Position numbers and translations under genes: made by a program | NCBI GenBank assembly: GCA_025558095.1 | Contig: JAIVFI010000007.1 | Coordinates: 248,001-312,000 of the forward strand | DNA: 64,000 nt | Origin: Hyaloraphidium curvatum | Taxonomy: Eukaryota; Monoblepharomycota; Hyaloraphidiomycetes; Hyaloraphidiales; Hyaloraphidiaceae | Direction of reading: 5' to 3' | In this document: piece by piece, positions 1 to 12,065 of the stretch | Layout of the letters: each line of letters starts with the position of its first letter | How positions within the stretch are numbered: position 1 is the stretch's first letter | The notes under the pieces: generated by a model | The model's database searches: none | Told to the model about the DNA's origin: nothing | The model's input: the letters and a program-made list of their open reading frames with translations, nothing else

Positions 1-1710
1 CGGCTGATGATCGGGGACGCGAGCAGGGTGCTGCGCGGGCACGGGGAGGAGACGCCGACGACGGCGGTGGACGGGAACGCCCACGGGCCCGAGGGTCCGA
101 CGGCGGTGTCGGCCCCGGCTCCGGACGCTGCGAAAGCGGAGGAGCCGAAACCGACCGCCGATTTGGAGTCCACCGTCGGGGTTGCCATCGCCGAGCCCGA
201 GGCGCCTTCTTTGGAACCTGCTTCTGCCGAAGTCGCAGTTACGCCCACGGAGCCTGAGGTTTCGGTTGCGGAGCCCTTGGTTGCTGCTGCGGAACCAGCT
301 GCTGTCGCAGAACCCGCGGCGGTCGTCGATCCCGATCCCGCATCGGAACCTGCATCTGCACCGGCGCCCGACGACGCGTCATCCGCGCCGGCCGAGCCTG
401 CGCCTCCGGTCGCGGTCGTCGAGAAGGTGGAGCAGGAGCCAGAGGCACCCACGCGTCCGGCGCCGGAAGAGCAGCGCTCGGAGGACCAGCTGTTCAGCAG
501 CGCCGTGGAGCTGCTCGGCTCTTCGGACGACGTCTCGGGCGAAGCTGTTCCCGAGCCGCTCGCTGCTTCGAAATCCGATGAGGAGGCCTCGCGAGAGGTG
601 CAGCACGGGGAGGAGTCCGTGGAGGAGGTCAGCAGGGAGGAACCAATGAAGCTGGTACCAGCGGGACAAGCACCAGCACTTGAAGCACCGAAGGAGGAGC
701 TTTCTGTTGAACACCCACCGCCTGCGGTTTCGTTGGGGGACAAGGAGCTGCCGGAAAAGATCAGGATGCCGGGTCACCTTTCTGCCGTGCTGGAAGAGCC
801 CAAGACGCCGACGCAGGAGGCGCCTCCTCCTATCGCACCAAAGGTCGAAGTCGCAAAGGAGGCGATTCCGGTGACGACCTCGGGCCGCTCCCTCTCCCCC
901 GACGACACGGCGGCTTCGGGCTCCGCTGGCCGGAGCAGCTCGATTGACACGCTCCCAATGACTCCCTTCGGCAAGGGCCTTTCGTCGCCCCCGGGCTCGG
1001 ACGATGGTCGCGCCTCGCGCCCCAAGAACCTCTTCACGGAGCTCGATCGCCTCTCGATCCGCTCCGCACCCGTTTGGCGGCGCGCCAAGTTCTCGCCTCC
1101 GAGCCTGGCCGACGACCTGGACGGCCTGGCCGAGGACCACGTCTCGGAGGACGGCAAATCCGAGACCTCTTCGGCCGTTCTCTCCGACGCCCCCACCGAC
1201 GCCTCGTACGCCTCTGCGCACGAGGTCGAGCTGGACGCCGCCGAAGCCCGCAGGGCAGCGCTGAGGCTCATCACCCTCCTCCGCGAGCTCGAGACTGCCG
1301 CCGCCGGTCTGGCCTCGCAGCCCAACCCGGCACCGGCGCCGGCATCTCCCCCGACCCCCGCTTTCGGACTGAACATGCTGGTCCGCGACGCCGTCGCCGG
1401 CCCCGCCGTGGCCTCGGCTTCTACGACCCCGCAGGCCGCGGTGCTGAGGCTCGCCAGGGAGGCACTCTCGGTCTCGGAGGCGTTCGGAAGGCTTTGCGGG
1501 CTCGAGGCCGCGGCACCGGCACCGGCGTCGCCCAAGGTGCAGCAAAGCGCGCAGGCGAGCAGGCCGCCGGCGCCGAGGCAGGCGAGGCCGGGGCTGAGGG
1601 AGATGGTGGGAAGGCAGGCGCTGCTGGGCGGGCCGCTGGGGCCGGCGGGTACGGGCGTTTTTGGCGCGAGCATGCGAAGGCCTCCGGGGTACGCGGCCAG
1701 TATCGTTTAA
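1..1710 (+). CDS. C-terminal part of an unrecognised Ala/Pro/Glu-rich protein (5' end outside window)
   Basis: The reading frame is open from the first base to the TAA at 1708-1710. The first ATG at 7 is probably internal, so the true start lies upstream. About the first 350 residues are low-complexity Ala/Pro/Glu/Val with scattered Ser, as expected for a disordered region. The last 150 residues are more ordered, with a likely Ala/Arg/Leu helix around residues 410-430 and a second segment near 475-500. No catalytic motif, membrane segment or signal was seen. The gene ends 145 bp from the convergent stop of PCCB. Codon use is very GC-rich like its neighbours. I do not recognise the family; a scaffold or regulatory protein is possible, but that is only a guess from composition. 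Confidence 0.55.
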   Translation, partial: RLMIGDASRVLRGHGEETPTTAVDGNAHGPEGPTAVSAPAPDAAKAEEPKPTADLESTVGVAIAEPEAPSLEPASAEVAVTPTEPEVSVAEPLVAAAEPAAVAEPAAVVDPDPASEPASAPAPDDASSAPAEPAPPVAVVEKVEQEPEAPTRPAPEEQRSEDQLFSSAVELLGSSDDVSGEAVPEPLAASKSDEEASREVQHGEESVEEVSREEPMKLVPAGQAPALEAPKEELSVEHPPPAVSLGDKELPEKIRMPGHLSAVLEEPKTPTQEAPPPIAPKVEVAKEAIPVTTSGRSLSPDDTAASGSAGRSSSIDTLPMTPFGKGLSSPPGSDDGRASRPKNLFTELDRLSIRSAPVWRRAKFSPPSLADDLDGLAEDHVSEDGKSETSSAVLSDAPTDASYASAHEVELDAAEARRAALRLITLLRELETAAAGLASQPNPAPAPASPPTPAFGLNMLVRDAVAGPAVASASTTPQAAVLRLAREALSVSEAFGRLCGLEAAAPAPASPKVQQSAQASRPPAPRQARPGLREMVGRQALLGGPLGPAGTGVFGASMRRPPGYAASIV

Positions 1711-1855
1711 CGCATGATGCTGGTGAGGCGCAGTGGACGATACCGAGGATACCCAGACCAAAGGACAATACCCTGTAGATAACTTTTTCGCCGTTTTTGG
1801 ATATTGCCTACTAATATCGACGCCGTACATCGTTCTACGTCCTGCCGGGCACCGT

Positions 1856-3872
1856 CTAGAGCGGGATGTTGCCTGCCACCCGACCAACATAAGCCACAGG
1901 CCAAGAAGTGCCAACCGTGGTGATGACCCACCGTGCTTTTTCGCCGGGTTGACCAGCTTCTTAGTCCTCAGCATTCTCAGGTCCTCGATGATCCGCCGCC
2001 GCGTCTCACGGGGCTCAATCACGTCGTCGATGTAGCCGCGCTGCGCAGCCGGGAGGGGGTTGGCGAACGTCTTGATGTACTCCTTCTCGGCCTCGGCTGC
2101 AAGAACGCGGATCAGCCAAAATTTGGCGGACGTTCCAGGGCATTGCAACTCACCCCTCTTGGCCGCGTCCAGGTGCCTGAAGATGATCTCAACGGCGCCC
2201 TTGGCGCCCATCACGGCGATTTCGGCCGTCGGCCAGGCGTAGTTCGAGTCGCCGCGGAGGTGCTTGCTGGCCATGACGTCGTACGCGCCGCCGTAGGCCT
2301 TGCGGGTGATGACGGTGATCTTGGGCACCGTGGCCTCGGAGTAGGCGTAGAGGAGCTTGGCGCCGTGGCGGATGATGCCGTTGTGCTCCTGCGCGGTGCC
2401 GGGGAGGAAGCCGGGCACGTCGACAAAGGTGACGATGGGGATGTTGAAGGCGTCGAGGAAGCGGACGAAGCGGGCGGCCTTGACCGACGAGGCGATATCG
2501 AGCACGCCCGAGGAGACCAGGGGCTGGTTGCCGACGATGCCGACGGTGCGGCCCTCCATGCGGCCGAAGCCCATGACTATGTTCTTGGCGTAGTCGGGCT
2601 GAACCTCGAAGAAGTCGCCGTCGTCGACGACGCGCTCGATGACGTGCTTGATGTCGTAGGCCTTGGTGGGGTCCGCGGGGACGATCTCGTCCAGGACGAC
2701 GTCCTCGCGGGTCCTGCCAGCAAGTGAGATCGGAGCTATCAACGAATAGGGACGAAATGAAACTCACGGCGAGTCCTGCGTCAGCCTCGTCGGCGGCTCC
2801 TCCCTGTTGCTCAAGGGCAAGAAGTCGACAAACTGCCTCAGCTTGCTCAGGGCCTCGACGTCGTTGTCAAAGGCCAGGTGGGCGACGCCCGACTTGGTCG
2901 TGTGGGCCTTGGCACCACCGAGCTCCTCCTGCGTCACGGTTTCGTTGGTGACGGCCTTGACAACGTCGGGGCCCGTGACGAAGAGGTACGACGTGTCGCG
3001 GACCATCATGGTGAAGTCGGTCAGGGCGGGGGAGTACACGGCACCGCCGGCACACGGGCCCATGATCATCGAGATCTGAGGGATCACGCCCGACGCGAGC
3101 ACGTTGCGCTGGAAGATGTCGGCGTACCCGCCCAGCGAGTCGACTCCCTCCTGGATACGGGCACCGCCCGAGTCGTTGAGGCCGATCACGGGGGCGCCGA
3201 CGAGCATGGCCTTGTCCATGATCTAGAAGGGGATTCGGGCGGGCAGTGGGCGGCGGAGGCGCACGACAGCGTGGAAAAAAAGCAAGAAGGTGGAGCAGGA
3301 GTCAGGGACGCTCAAGAAAAATGGCCACTCCGGCTGCCGCAACGCACCTTGCAAATCTTCTGGGCGTGGGTCTTGGAGAGCGATCCACCGAAGGCGGTGA
3401 AGTCCTGCGAGAAGACGTAGACGAGACGCCCGTTGATCGTGCCGTAGCCGGTGACGACACCGTCTCCGACGATCTTCCAATAAAATCAGGGCCTGTTTCT
3501 TCGGGCGAGCACGTAGCAGCTTACCTTCTGCTTCTCCATGCCGAAGTCCGCGCACTGGTGGATCACGAACTGGTCGTACTCGCGGAACGAGCCGGGGTCG
3601 AGCAGCAGGTCGATGCGCTCGCGGGCGGTCAGCTTGCCCTTCTCGTGCTGCGCATCGATGCGCTTCTGGCCGCCACCGAGCCGGGCCAGCTGCCTCTGCT
3701 CCTCGATGACCGCGTCGATGTCGTGCTCGGCGGTGTGGCCGACGGCGTAGGTGCGGCGCGAAACCGGCGCGGCCACGGCGCGGGGCGCGAGGGGAACGCG
3801 GGCGGCGGCGCGGGCGAGGCCGGCCAGCGCGGGCACCGCGCGCCGCGACACGGTCGAGAGCACTCCGGGCAT
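1856..3872 (-). CDS. PCCB: Propionyl-CoA carboxylase beta chain, mitochondrial (six exons)
   Basis: Carboxyltransferase subunit that moves CO2 from carboxybiotin to propionyl-CoA, giving methylmalonyl-CoA in the mitochondrial matrix. The ATG at 3872 opens an Arg/Ala-rich presequence ending near RRTYAVGH. The N-terminal carboxyltransferase half has [18 protein letters not shown] and [16 protein letters not shown]; the C-terminal half has [20 protein letters not shown] and [15 protein letters not shown]. Joining exons across donors GTAAGC, GTGCGT, GTGAGT, GTGAGT and GTGGGT keeps the frame. The last intron (1931-1873) leads to a tiny exon encoding the end of KKHGNIPL and the TAG at 1856-1858, matching the usual PCCB tail. 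It is divergent from PCCA, its partner subunit. The methylcrotonyl-CoA carboxylase beta chain is a relative, but the carboxy end and the PCCA neighbour favour PCCB. Confidence 0.95.
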
Positions 3873-4136
3873 GGGCTGCGGGATGCAGAGGGTGGCGGCG
3901 TCGACGTGACGGGGCGCAACCGGGGCGAGTCACACGACAACCAGTGGAATCCGTATCAGCGACCGGGCAGAAAGGCGTCTTAAGCAGCGCCTAACACGCA
4001 CCGCAGTCGCGGCAGACACGAGGAGTGTGAGAGAGACCGGGTTTCGGGACGGCCCGGGAAAGGTTTTCCGCGCTTGCCGGTGACGCCGCAACGCCGTTTG
4101 AATCATCCGGTTGCCGAACCCCGACCTCCACCAGCG
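3873..4136. promoter_or_regulatory. Shared bidirectional promoter region of PCCB and PCCA
   Basis: These 264 bp separate the start codons of the two divergent genes for the two subunits of one enzyme. No clear TATA box is visible. The arrangement suggests coordinated expression; that is inference from position only. Confidence 0.5.
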
Positions 4137-6851
4137 ATGCCGGGTTCATCGCTGCTGCGGTCGGCTGCTGCCGCCGCCCGCGCCGCGCCGCGGCTGCCCC
4201 GCAGTGCCCGGCCGGCGCTGCGTTCCTACGCCACCGCTGAGCCCGTAAAGGACTACGGCAAGGTGGGCGCAGGGAACGCCTCCAGAGCCGGGGAACGGAA
4301 CGCTGATGGACCTATTAGACCTTCGACAAGATTCTTATCGCGAACCGGGGCGAGATTGGTGCGTGCAGAGGCCGGAAGCACCCCTTCGCAGCGGACGCGC
4401 CAACACGCCTGCACCTTCCTTCTGACAGCATGCCGCGTCATCAAGACTGCCCGCAAGATGGGCATCAAGACCGTGGCGGTCTACTCGGACGCGGACGCGA
4501 ACTCGGTGCACGTGCAGATGGCCGACGAGGCCGTCCGCGTCGTGGGTCCCCCTCGGCCACCTGCTGTCGCGTCGGAACCGACCCCCCGCAATTTCAGGGC
4601 CCGCCGCCGACCAGCCAGTCGTACCTCGTGATGGACAACATCCTCGGCGCCATCAAGTCCACCGGCGCCCAGGCCGTGCACCCCGGCTACGGCTTCCTGT
4701 CGGAGAACAGCCACTTTGTCGAGGCGTGCGAGCGCGAGGGCGTGACGTTCATCGGCCCCAACACCAAGGCCATGGCCGACATGGGCGACAAGATCCAGAG
4801 CAAGATCATCGCCAAGAAGGCCAAGGTCAACACCATCCCCGGGTTCGACGGCGTCGTGGAGAACCTGGACCATGCCCTGTCCATCGCGAAGGAGATCGGG
4901 TACCCGGTCATGATCAAGGCGTCGGCCGGCGGTGGTGGTAAGGGTATGCGTATTGCATGGTGGGTTTGAGAAGGTCGCTATCCACGACGTGGGCTTATAC
5001 TGCAGCCATTTAGGAACGAGGCCGATGCCAAGGAGGCCTTCCGCCTGGCCAAGGCCGAGGCGCTCTCCTCCTTCGGCGACGACCGTCTCCTCGTGGAGAA
5101 GTTCATCGTTGAGCCGCGCCACATCGAGATTCAGATCATCGGCGACAAGCACGGCAACACCGTGGGTCCTTTGCCGTTTTGCCGCCCGCCCGAGTTCTGA
5201 CAGCCATCGCCGCCCCCGCCAGTTTTACCTTCCCGAGCGCGAGTGCTCCGTGCAGCGCCGCAACCAGAAGGTGATCGAGGAGGCGCCCAGCATGTTCATC
5301 GACGACGCCACGCGCAAAGCCATGGGCGAGCAAGCGGTGTCGCTGGCTAAGAACGTCGGGTACTACTCCGCGGGCACGGTCGAAATGCTGGTGGACGCCA
5401 ACAGGAACTTCTACTTCCTGGAGATGAACACGCGGCTGCAGGTGTATGTGTCCGCCCGGCAGGAGCACCGGCGGCAACGGCTGACCCTCCCTTTCCAGCG
5501 AGCACCCCATCACCGAGCAGATCACCGGCTTCGACCTCGTCGAGCTCATGATCCGCGTCGCCGCGAACCAGGTCCTCCCCTTCAAGCAGTCCGACGTCGG
5601 CATCAAGGGTTGGGCGCTCGAGTCGCGCGTGTACGCCGAGGACCCCGAACGGTACCTTCCCTCGATCGGCCGGCTCAACAGGTACATCGAGCCCAAGCTG
5701 CAGCCCGGCTTCTCGTCCGAGGCGGTGGTTAGGAACGACTCGGGCATCCGGGAGGGCAGCGAGATCAGCATGTACTACGACCCCATGATCTGCAAGCTCA
5801 TCACGCACGGCAAGGACAGGACCGAGGCGATCGACATCATGAAGCAGGCTCTTGACAGCTACGTGATCAAGGGTGGGTTGCCGGGATCTTTAGCGCTGCG
5901 CTCCCAAAGCCGATGGCTCACGCGATCTGTTTGTTGCAGGCGTCACCCACAACATCCCCCTCCTCCGCGACGTCCTCACGAACCAGCGGTTCGTCTCGGG
6001 CAAATACTCGACCAAGCTCCTTCCCGAAGACTACCCCGAGGGCTTCAAGGGCCTCAAGATGAACGCGGACCACTGGACCGACCTCCTCGCCGTCTCGGCT
6101 CTCGTGCACGCGCGCAGGGACGCCCGCGACAAGACCTGGATCCAGGGTGGCGGCCAGACCGTGATCCCCGAGGCGTGGGAGGTGTTCGTGTCGACCAAGG
6201 GCGAGGAGAAGAAGCTGTCGATCACCAAGAAGGGCGACGCGTACGAGGTCTCGGTCGACGGCGCGGAACCCGTGACGGTGTCGGCGGACTGGGCCGTCGA
6301 GTCCCCCCTGATCAAGGTCAAGCTGACGACGTCCAAGGGCGAGCGGCAGTTCTTTGCGCAGTACCTGGACGCGCTCCCGGTCGGGTTCAGGCTGGGCTAC
6401 CAGGGCTCCAAGGTGGGCTCTCCGCGGGGCTCTGTCTGTCATTAACGCTCAATTCGTCCCTCCCCGTCCAGTTTGACGTGGCCGTCAAGACCCCGCGGCA
6501 AGAGGAGCTGTCCAAGTTCATGAAGGAGCGCGCCAAGATCGACACCTCGAAGGTCGTCCTCTCCCCCATGCCCGGCACCGTGGTCTCGCTCAGCGTCAAG
6601 GAGGGCGACGTGGTGATTGAGGGCGCCGAGATCGCCGTGGTCGAGGCCATGAAGATGCAGAACGTGCTCCGGTCCTCGCGCAGCGGCAAGATCGCAAAGA
6701 TCAACGTCAAGGTCGGGGACTCGGTGGCGGCGGACGAAATTCTCGTCGAGTTTGCGGCGGGTGGGTTGCTTTCTGCTGCTCTGCCTCGAGGGACCTGCTG
6801 ACCATGCGCTCTTCAGGCGACGTCAGCGCCAAGGACTTGCCCAAGAAGTAG
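4137..6851 (+). CDS. PCCA: Propionyl-CoA carboxylase alpha chain, biotin-containing, mitochondrial (ten exons)
   Basis: Biotin carboxylase and biotin carrier subunit that makes carboxybiotin from ATP and bicarbonate for PCCB. The ATG at 4137 starts an Arg/Ala presequence ending near RSYATAEP. Then come the biotin carboxylase N domain ([18 protein letters not shown]), the ATP-grasp glycine loop [15 protein letters not shown], the active-site segment [19 protein letters not shown], the PCC-type BT region, and the biotinyl domain with the lysine in VEAMKMQNV near 6650. Nine introns can be placed. Their donors are GTGGGC, GTGCGT, GTGGGT, GTGGGT, GTGGGT, GTATGT, GTGGGT, GTGGGC and GTGGGT, and each join restores family sequence. 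The last exon encodes [10 protein letters not shown] and TAG at 6849-6851. Methylcrotonyl- or pyruvate carboxylase were considered, but the length, BT region and neighbour fit PCCA. Confidence 0.95.
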
Positions 6852-7112
6852 AGGAGAAAAAGAATGTGATCGGAACAATCTATATCCGAAATACTCCATG
6901 CAACAGCGCCTCGAAATGTGTCTCTGGCGGAGGCTCAACAATTCGAATCTCAACGTCAATCAGCCAGCCAAGGCCATGGATATCTCCGCTTCGGTTGTCA
7001 AATCCGAGTCACAAAAGACTGGCGCAGTGAAACCACGGAGAAGAGGGCGGGCGAGCAGGTCATGGAACCTCGAAACATCTCCCAGCGAGCAGTGCCCTAA
7101 CTTCCTCGAGCT

Positions 7113-7699
7113 TCAGCCGAACCCGGGCAAAGACTGAACGTATCGATCCACGCTCATCCTGAACAGATCGTTCGAAATCGTGTCCATCGATCGCGCCAAC
7201 GGGTTCTTGGCGACGTACTCGACATACATCTGCGAGTAGATTGTCCGCAGGGCCTGCGCGAGGCCGTCGAGGTTGGGATCCGTGCACATGACGAACTTGA
7301 GACCTGTCGCGGTCTCAAAATAGTGCAGCTTATAGGCATTCTGCAGACGGCGCAAATGATGAAGCGGCAGAACATGCCAGTCGGGCAAGAACCCACTGTT
7401 CGATAGGCAAGGAAGCTCCCGAGCTCCGACGAACCCTTGAGCTTGTTCACCATGTTCCTCAGCGAGTAGATGACACCGTACACGAGCTTCGCCTCCTCGT
7501 CCAGGCTCATGTTTCCGGGCCGCGTCTGCCGAGACCCTCCGATGCTCCCCGGCATCGACGCTGTCCGCGGGGGAATCCCCGGCTGCGATCCCGGCACGGA
7601 ACCTTTCCCCGGCGGCACAGCGGCCGGTGCCCGGTTCCAGCTGGTATAGTACACGCACTTGCAGTGCCGATCAAAGACATAGAGGTTGTAGATGGTCAT
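7113..7699 (-). CDS. BET5: TRAPP complex subunit BET5/TRAPPC1 (two exons)
   Basis: Small core subunit of the TRAPP tethering complexes, which activate the Rab Ypt1/Rab1 in ER-Golgi traffic. The ATG at 7699 gives MTIYNLYVFDRHCKCVYY, the characteristic longin-fold start of this family. A Pro/Gly/Ser-rich loop of about 40 residues follows before the conserved EEAKLVYGVIYSLRNMVNKL. A 56-bp intron (7396-7341, donor GTGGGT) joins FLAYRT to NAYKLHYFETATGLKFVMCT. The protein ends MDTISNDLFRMSVDRYV and QSLPGFG with TGA at 7113-7115. The loop is longer than in yeast or human. It is divergent from EFR3, with 345 bp between start codons. Confidence 0.93.
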
Positions 7700-8044
7700 T
7701 GCTCGCGGCTACCCAGACGCGACCGGCGCGGCGGAGGATCCAAAAGCCGCCCAGGATCGCAAGAGAGAATCAAGAGACACGTTCCTGCGGTGTTTGCCGC
7801 CACGATTCGGCGCGAGGGACCGAGGTGACGGGACAGTTGGGAACGCGGGCCGTACTGGCTGCATAATCGAAAGACACCGCGAGCATCGCGCATCGAGCTT
7901 CGTCCCACCGTTCCCTCGTTTCGCAGCCGGCATTCCGGCCGTGCGATGTCGCGTGCTGAATCACGGACGTTCATCTGCTGGCCGTGATCGCGGCCGGCAC
8001 ATTGCCCGGTCGCGTGGGCAACCTCTCGGGCAGCTCCCGCCGTC
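7700..8044. promoter_or_regulatory. Divergent intergenic region between BET5 and EFR3
   Basis: This holds the 5' flanks of both genes. No credible exon, repeat or RNA gene was seen in it; open frames here lack family similarity and cross the expected promoters. Confidence 0.35.
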
Positions 8045-11000
8045 ATGTCCTGCTTTCCCTGCCTTCAGCAGGAGTTCGTGCGGCTCATCAAGAACTGCTA
8101 TCCCACAACGGCGGCTCAGGAGGTGGCAAATTCGTCGGCCGTCTCCTACCTGTGCTTCTACTGCAACAGCCATCCCTCGCGGCTGCCCGGGGTCTCGAAG
8201 GACCTCGCCAAGCGAATTCGCCGGGACCATTCGTCCAACCGCATCGTGTAGGAGCCTTTGTAGGGCGGTGTTTCTATTGCGGGCGTCTGATTGGGCCTGT
8301 GGCGCGCAGGAACGCGAGGGTCGGTCTCGAAGTCGTCGCGGGCCTGTGCTCCGAATGCTACCCGCATTTTGCGCGCTTCGGAAAGACCGTGATCGCCATT
8401 TTCCTGTCGATTCTGGACGCGCCGGTGGTGGACAATGATGTTTTTAACAGCGTCATGGATGCGGTGGGAGGCAGCGTTCCCGCAGTTTCTGACAATGCTG
8501 ACATGGACGTGCCAAGTTTGCGGCCTTTTCCAAGCGCTACGATCACAGCGTACTGGATTTCGACAACGACTTCCGAAAGTCGTACAAGGCCGTGCTTGGA
8601 CATTGCAGGAAGGGGGCACTCCTGCAGCACTCGAACCCGTCGAAGCAAAACAGGCGAGTATGGTAGTCGGTGGCATGATGGCTCGGCCTCTTACGCTACT
8701 CGCCGTTGGATTTCTTTCTTGAACAGGACACGCCTCCTTTCGCTCAAAGCAATCCACGCCGTTGTCTCGCACGGATCGTTTGTCAACGCTGCCGACATTG
8801 AAGCCTACCTGGACGTTATGTTGTACGCCGTCGGGGCCAACATCCGCGTACCGGTGGACCCTGCCAAGGAGCCGCCGGCGGGTGAAGGACCTGTGCCTCC
8901 GGATAGCGCAGTCAGCAGGGAGGCGGAAAGCGTGCTCATCCAGACGATGCGGTCGGTGAATGGGGGCAACTTTTGGCGGATCATGAGGCCGTTTTACAAG
9001 TGAGCTTCCTTGTCGGCCTGGCTTTGCTGGCCTTGCGCTGACCTAAGGCAGGACGTCCGAGGAGCTGGGCTTCATCTACACTGACCCACTACGGGCAGAG
9101 TACATGTTGGACGTCTGCGTGACCAACGTCAATCCGATCTACCGCCCTTCCCTCGTCGACGTGGCGGTCAAGCGCCTCCTCAACGTGTCGAACACGCAGC
9201 TTGTGATGCCAAGCCGCCCGTTGACCCACGAGGGCCAGCTGACGATGCTTCGTATGCTGACAAAGACCATTGCGACCGGCGGCCTCGCTGTTGGCGTCAC
9301 GGTGCTGGAGCTGGTGGACAACCTGACGAAGCTTTTGTACAAGGCCGTCGACGGTATCGTCAGCACCCGCGAGGCGGACGGGAAGAGAATCTCGCCGCGC
9401 GAGCGGGAGGAGCTGCGGGAGCTCGAAGACGCCCTGGTTAGGTGCATCGGCGCCCTGGCCATCTCCATCTACTACCCGACGCAAATCAACGACATAATCG
9501 GATTCATTGTCAACCGGCTGCAGGTGCGCGATCTGCCCAAACCGGATGGATTCGGGCCCGCAGGGCCCCCGATCGCGTCGGCACTAGGCACTCTGGGCAA
9601 ATCGAGCGTGCTGACGGATGAGCAGCTGACGCTGCTGGAGGCTCGTAAAGGTCTCATGAGATGCCTGCGGCAGGTCATGGAGAACTCTGTCTCGGGATCG
9701 CAGTCGTCCGCGGTGGCATCCCGCGCACCACCTACGTCGTCGTTGACCCCTGCGGAGGATCCGAGACGCTCCTCGATGTCAATCGACGCTGTTTCGACGT
9801 CGGATTCGGCGTCGAATTTGTGGTCTGCGTCGGTTAAGAGGGTTCCGGTGCCCGAGGATTATGTCGTGCCGATGATGGTGTTTCTCGAATCGCCGGACGT
9901 GGATCTCCGGCTGGACTTTGGACTTTTCCTTTACTTTTTCCTAAACGATACGGCGGATTGGAAGGACGACTCGGCGACGCCGAATGCCTTTGCCCCGAAG
10001 CTGAGGCACGATCTGCACCTCACCCTCTACCGCTCCCTCTTCTTGGACTATGCCCTCCCGTCCGACTGTGCCGTCGGATCACTCGCCCTCGCCTCTCTTT
10101 TGCAGCGTTACGGGCCCGTCGAGCTGGTGGATTCTGTTCCGCTCGCGTTTGCTCTCCAGGACAAAGCGGCAGCCGTGTTTGCCGCGCCGGAACTGGCCCA
10201 TCGCAAGGACGCCATCTTTGCGCTTGTCGCCAGGTTCCTCGAGAGTGCGGCGAGTCACCTCGGGGACGCCAGGCTGCACCAGCTTGTCGCGCCGCAGTTG
10301 CAGCGCTTCGCCGCGGTCGGCGCATTGGCCGAAGCAACAAGCGTGCAAAGCGTGGAGGCGCTTCGCGGTTTATCTTGGAGGTGGGCTAATGTTGCACCGA
10401 TGATGTGAGCATTGTGTTGATACCGTCGATCGTCCAGCGACGTTGTGGGCTCGGCACCACCTCCGGGTCTCGAGCCTCTCCAGCGGCAAACGGTCGTGGA
10501 CGTGCTCGCTGCCGACCCTTCCCTCATGAGGCCCGACATGAAGGACGCTCTCAGCAGGGAGTATGATCCTCTGAGTCCGCCAGTCGCTTACGTTCCGGAG
10601 GCGCCGAAGGAGGTTGTCAAGCCGATGGATGCCGAGCTTGCCAATGTCTTTTCCGTCCCGCCGACCGTACTTGAGTCGATATCTTCCGAACCCAAGGTGG
10701 GATGGAGAAAGCTCTGCCTCGGACGGGACCTAACCAAGCCTCCTTTACAGCCTTCTCCCCCGACAAAGCCAGTCGTGGACGTGGACAATCTGAAGAAGGC
10801 GCTGGACCGGACCGTGGACGCCCGCACCACCTCCCCCACCCCCTCGCAAAACCCCTCGGTCGGCACCGGCGCGTCCCCGCCCAACGGCAAGGGCCGCAGC
10901 CGGGATTCGGAGACCAACTCGCTCACACAGAGCACGGTCTCGGTCGCGCGGCTGGAAAAGAAAAAGGCACTGAGCGCCGAGGCCGCCACCATCCTGGCCA

Positions 11001-11146
11001 ACGTCACGGGGGCGTTCCAGCTGCCGTCGGCTGGGCGAGCGGTGGCGCCCAAAGCCAACGGCTCGGCTCCGACGCTGTCGCCGGCGTCGGCCGACAAGGG
11101 CAAGTCTACGGTGCGGCTCGTGATCGAGGACACGAGTGCGACGTAG
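8045..11146 (+). CDS. EFR3: EFR3-like plasma-membrane anchor of the PI4-kinase complex (multi-exon)
   Basis: EFR3 is the membrane-bound scaffold that recruits the Stt4/PI4KIII-alpha complex. The protein starts MSCFPCLQQEFVRLIKNCYP; cysteines right after the start are where EFR3 proteins are palmitoylated. The early block (SYLCFYCNSHPSRLPGVSKD, then a join to NARVGLEVVAGLCSECYP), the exon near 8520-8610 with KRYDHSVLDFDNDFRKSY, and the long alpha-helical repeat region at 9100-10400 follow the EFR3 layout. The C-terminal part (10440-11146) is Ser/Pro/Lys-rich and probably disordered, ending EDTSAT with TAG at 11144-11146. The first intron uses GTGTAG, and the one near 10405 uses GTGAGC and restores the frame as PMIDVVGSAPPP. 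Exon borders between 8480 and 9060 are approximate. The family call rests on the N-terminus and overall architecture. Confidence 0.72.
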
Positions 11147-11205
11147 CGAATTGTAGGCAGCCTGTTGTGGATGAGATCCTTCGTACTACATGCGCCCTTG
11201 CTCCG

Positions 11206-12065
11206 TCAAAGGCACGACGCCAGTTGTCCCGTGAGTAGTCCAGCGAGAGCGGGACAAAGGTAAACAGCGGTCTTCTCGATCCAGTGCGGTGCGATTCCGG
11301 TACCCTGGTACGTCGGCAAGAAGCTCATCAAGAGGAAGAGAAGACAAATGGAAAGAAAGACGATGACCGTCTTCTTTTCCTTTTTCTTCATGCGAGCCTT
11401 CTTGGACCGCAGGCTCTTGTTTTCGGCCAGCAGAAGCTCGAGGTGTCGCAGGTTTTCGGATGCGCGCTGCTCAATCGAGTCCCATGGGCCCTGTGTTGGT
11501 AGGAAGTGAGCTGGCGTTCAAGCAACGATCCCGCAAGCTGACCTCGTGGTTGCACAGAGGGAACAGAGAGCACTTCACGGTCCTTTTGGGGCACGTCGCG
11601 AGGTGGCGCTCGGAGTCTTTGCGGAGCACCGAGATCCCGCAACCCTGGTGCGTGCACTTCACGAAAGCCTTGGCGCAAGCGTTCTGAGGTGTAGCCATAT
11701 GCGTCAGTCAGCCGTTCAATCCGTAAGGCCAGAATCGACATCACGTTGAGTTGTGTGTGAATGTCCCAGATCTGGATCTTGGTACCGCACCGCTCCGGGC
11801 AAGAGACCTGGGCAGACCTGTAGGCAAGCTTCGCAAAGTCGTTTGTGCACTGCAGCAAGGGCACCGCCGACGACCAGGACCTGGCGCAGCTGGCGCATCT
11901 GCGGACTATGAGTCCCTCGATGCACTCCTGACAAAAGATGTGCTGGCAAACGGTCACCCGGCCCGCCGCATCGCTGCAGAGCAGCACGGGCTTCCTTTTG
12001 GGGTGCATGATGTTGAAGCAGATGACGCAGGTGAGCCAGTCCGGATCGCCGGCCGCGTTCGCCAT
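11206..12065 (-). CDS. RING and TRAF-type zinc-finger protein with C-terminal membrane anchor (three exons)
   Basis: The ATG at 12065 gives MANAAGDPDWLTCVICFN. A RING-like finger follows (CVIC, CQHIFCQEC, CASC), then a TRAF-like Cys/His region (CTNDFAKLAYRSAQVSCPERCG, KCTHQGCGISVL, HLATCPKRTVKCSLFPLCNH). Exon 3 gives a short coiled coil (ENLRHLELLLAENKSLRSKK) and a basic stretch. It ends with a hydrophobic segment (TVIVFLSICLLFLLMSFLP) and possibly a second one before the TGA at 11206-11208. Introns use GTGATG and GTCAGC donors. The layout is that of a membrane-anchored E3 ubiquitin ligase with catalytic fingers in the cytosol. The substrate is unknown. No orthologue name can be given safely. 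Confidence 0.75.

Noticed and set aside
774-1673. Minus-strand 299-codon frame with many Ser/Ala/Arg
   Set aside because: Exactly antisense to the better plus-strand frame ending at 1710; composition is the complement of that frame.
1933-2727. Plus-strand 264-codon acidic frame
   Set aside because: Antisense to PCCB; Asp/Val-rich composition is typical of the complement of GC-rich exons.
379-2742. Long minus-strand open frame of 787 codons
   Set aside because: It is the real fourth PCCB exon read on through introns and then antisense to the upstream gene. The Arg-rich low-complexity second half is a GC-rich shadow.
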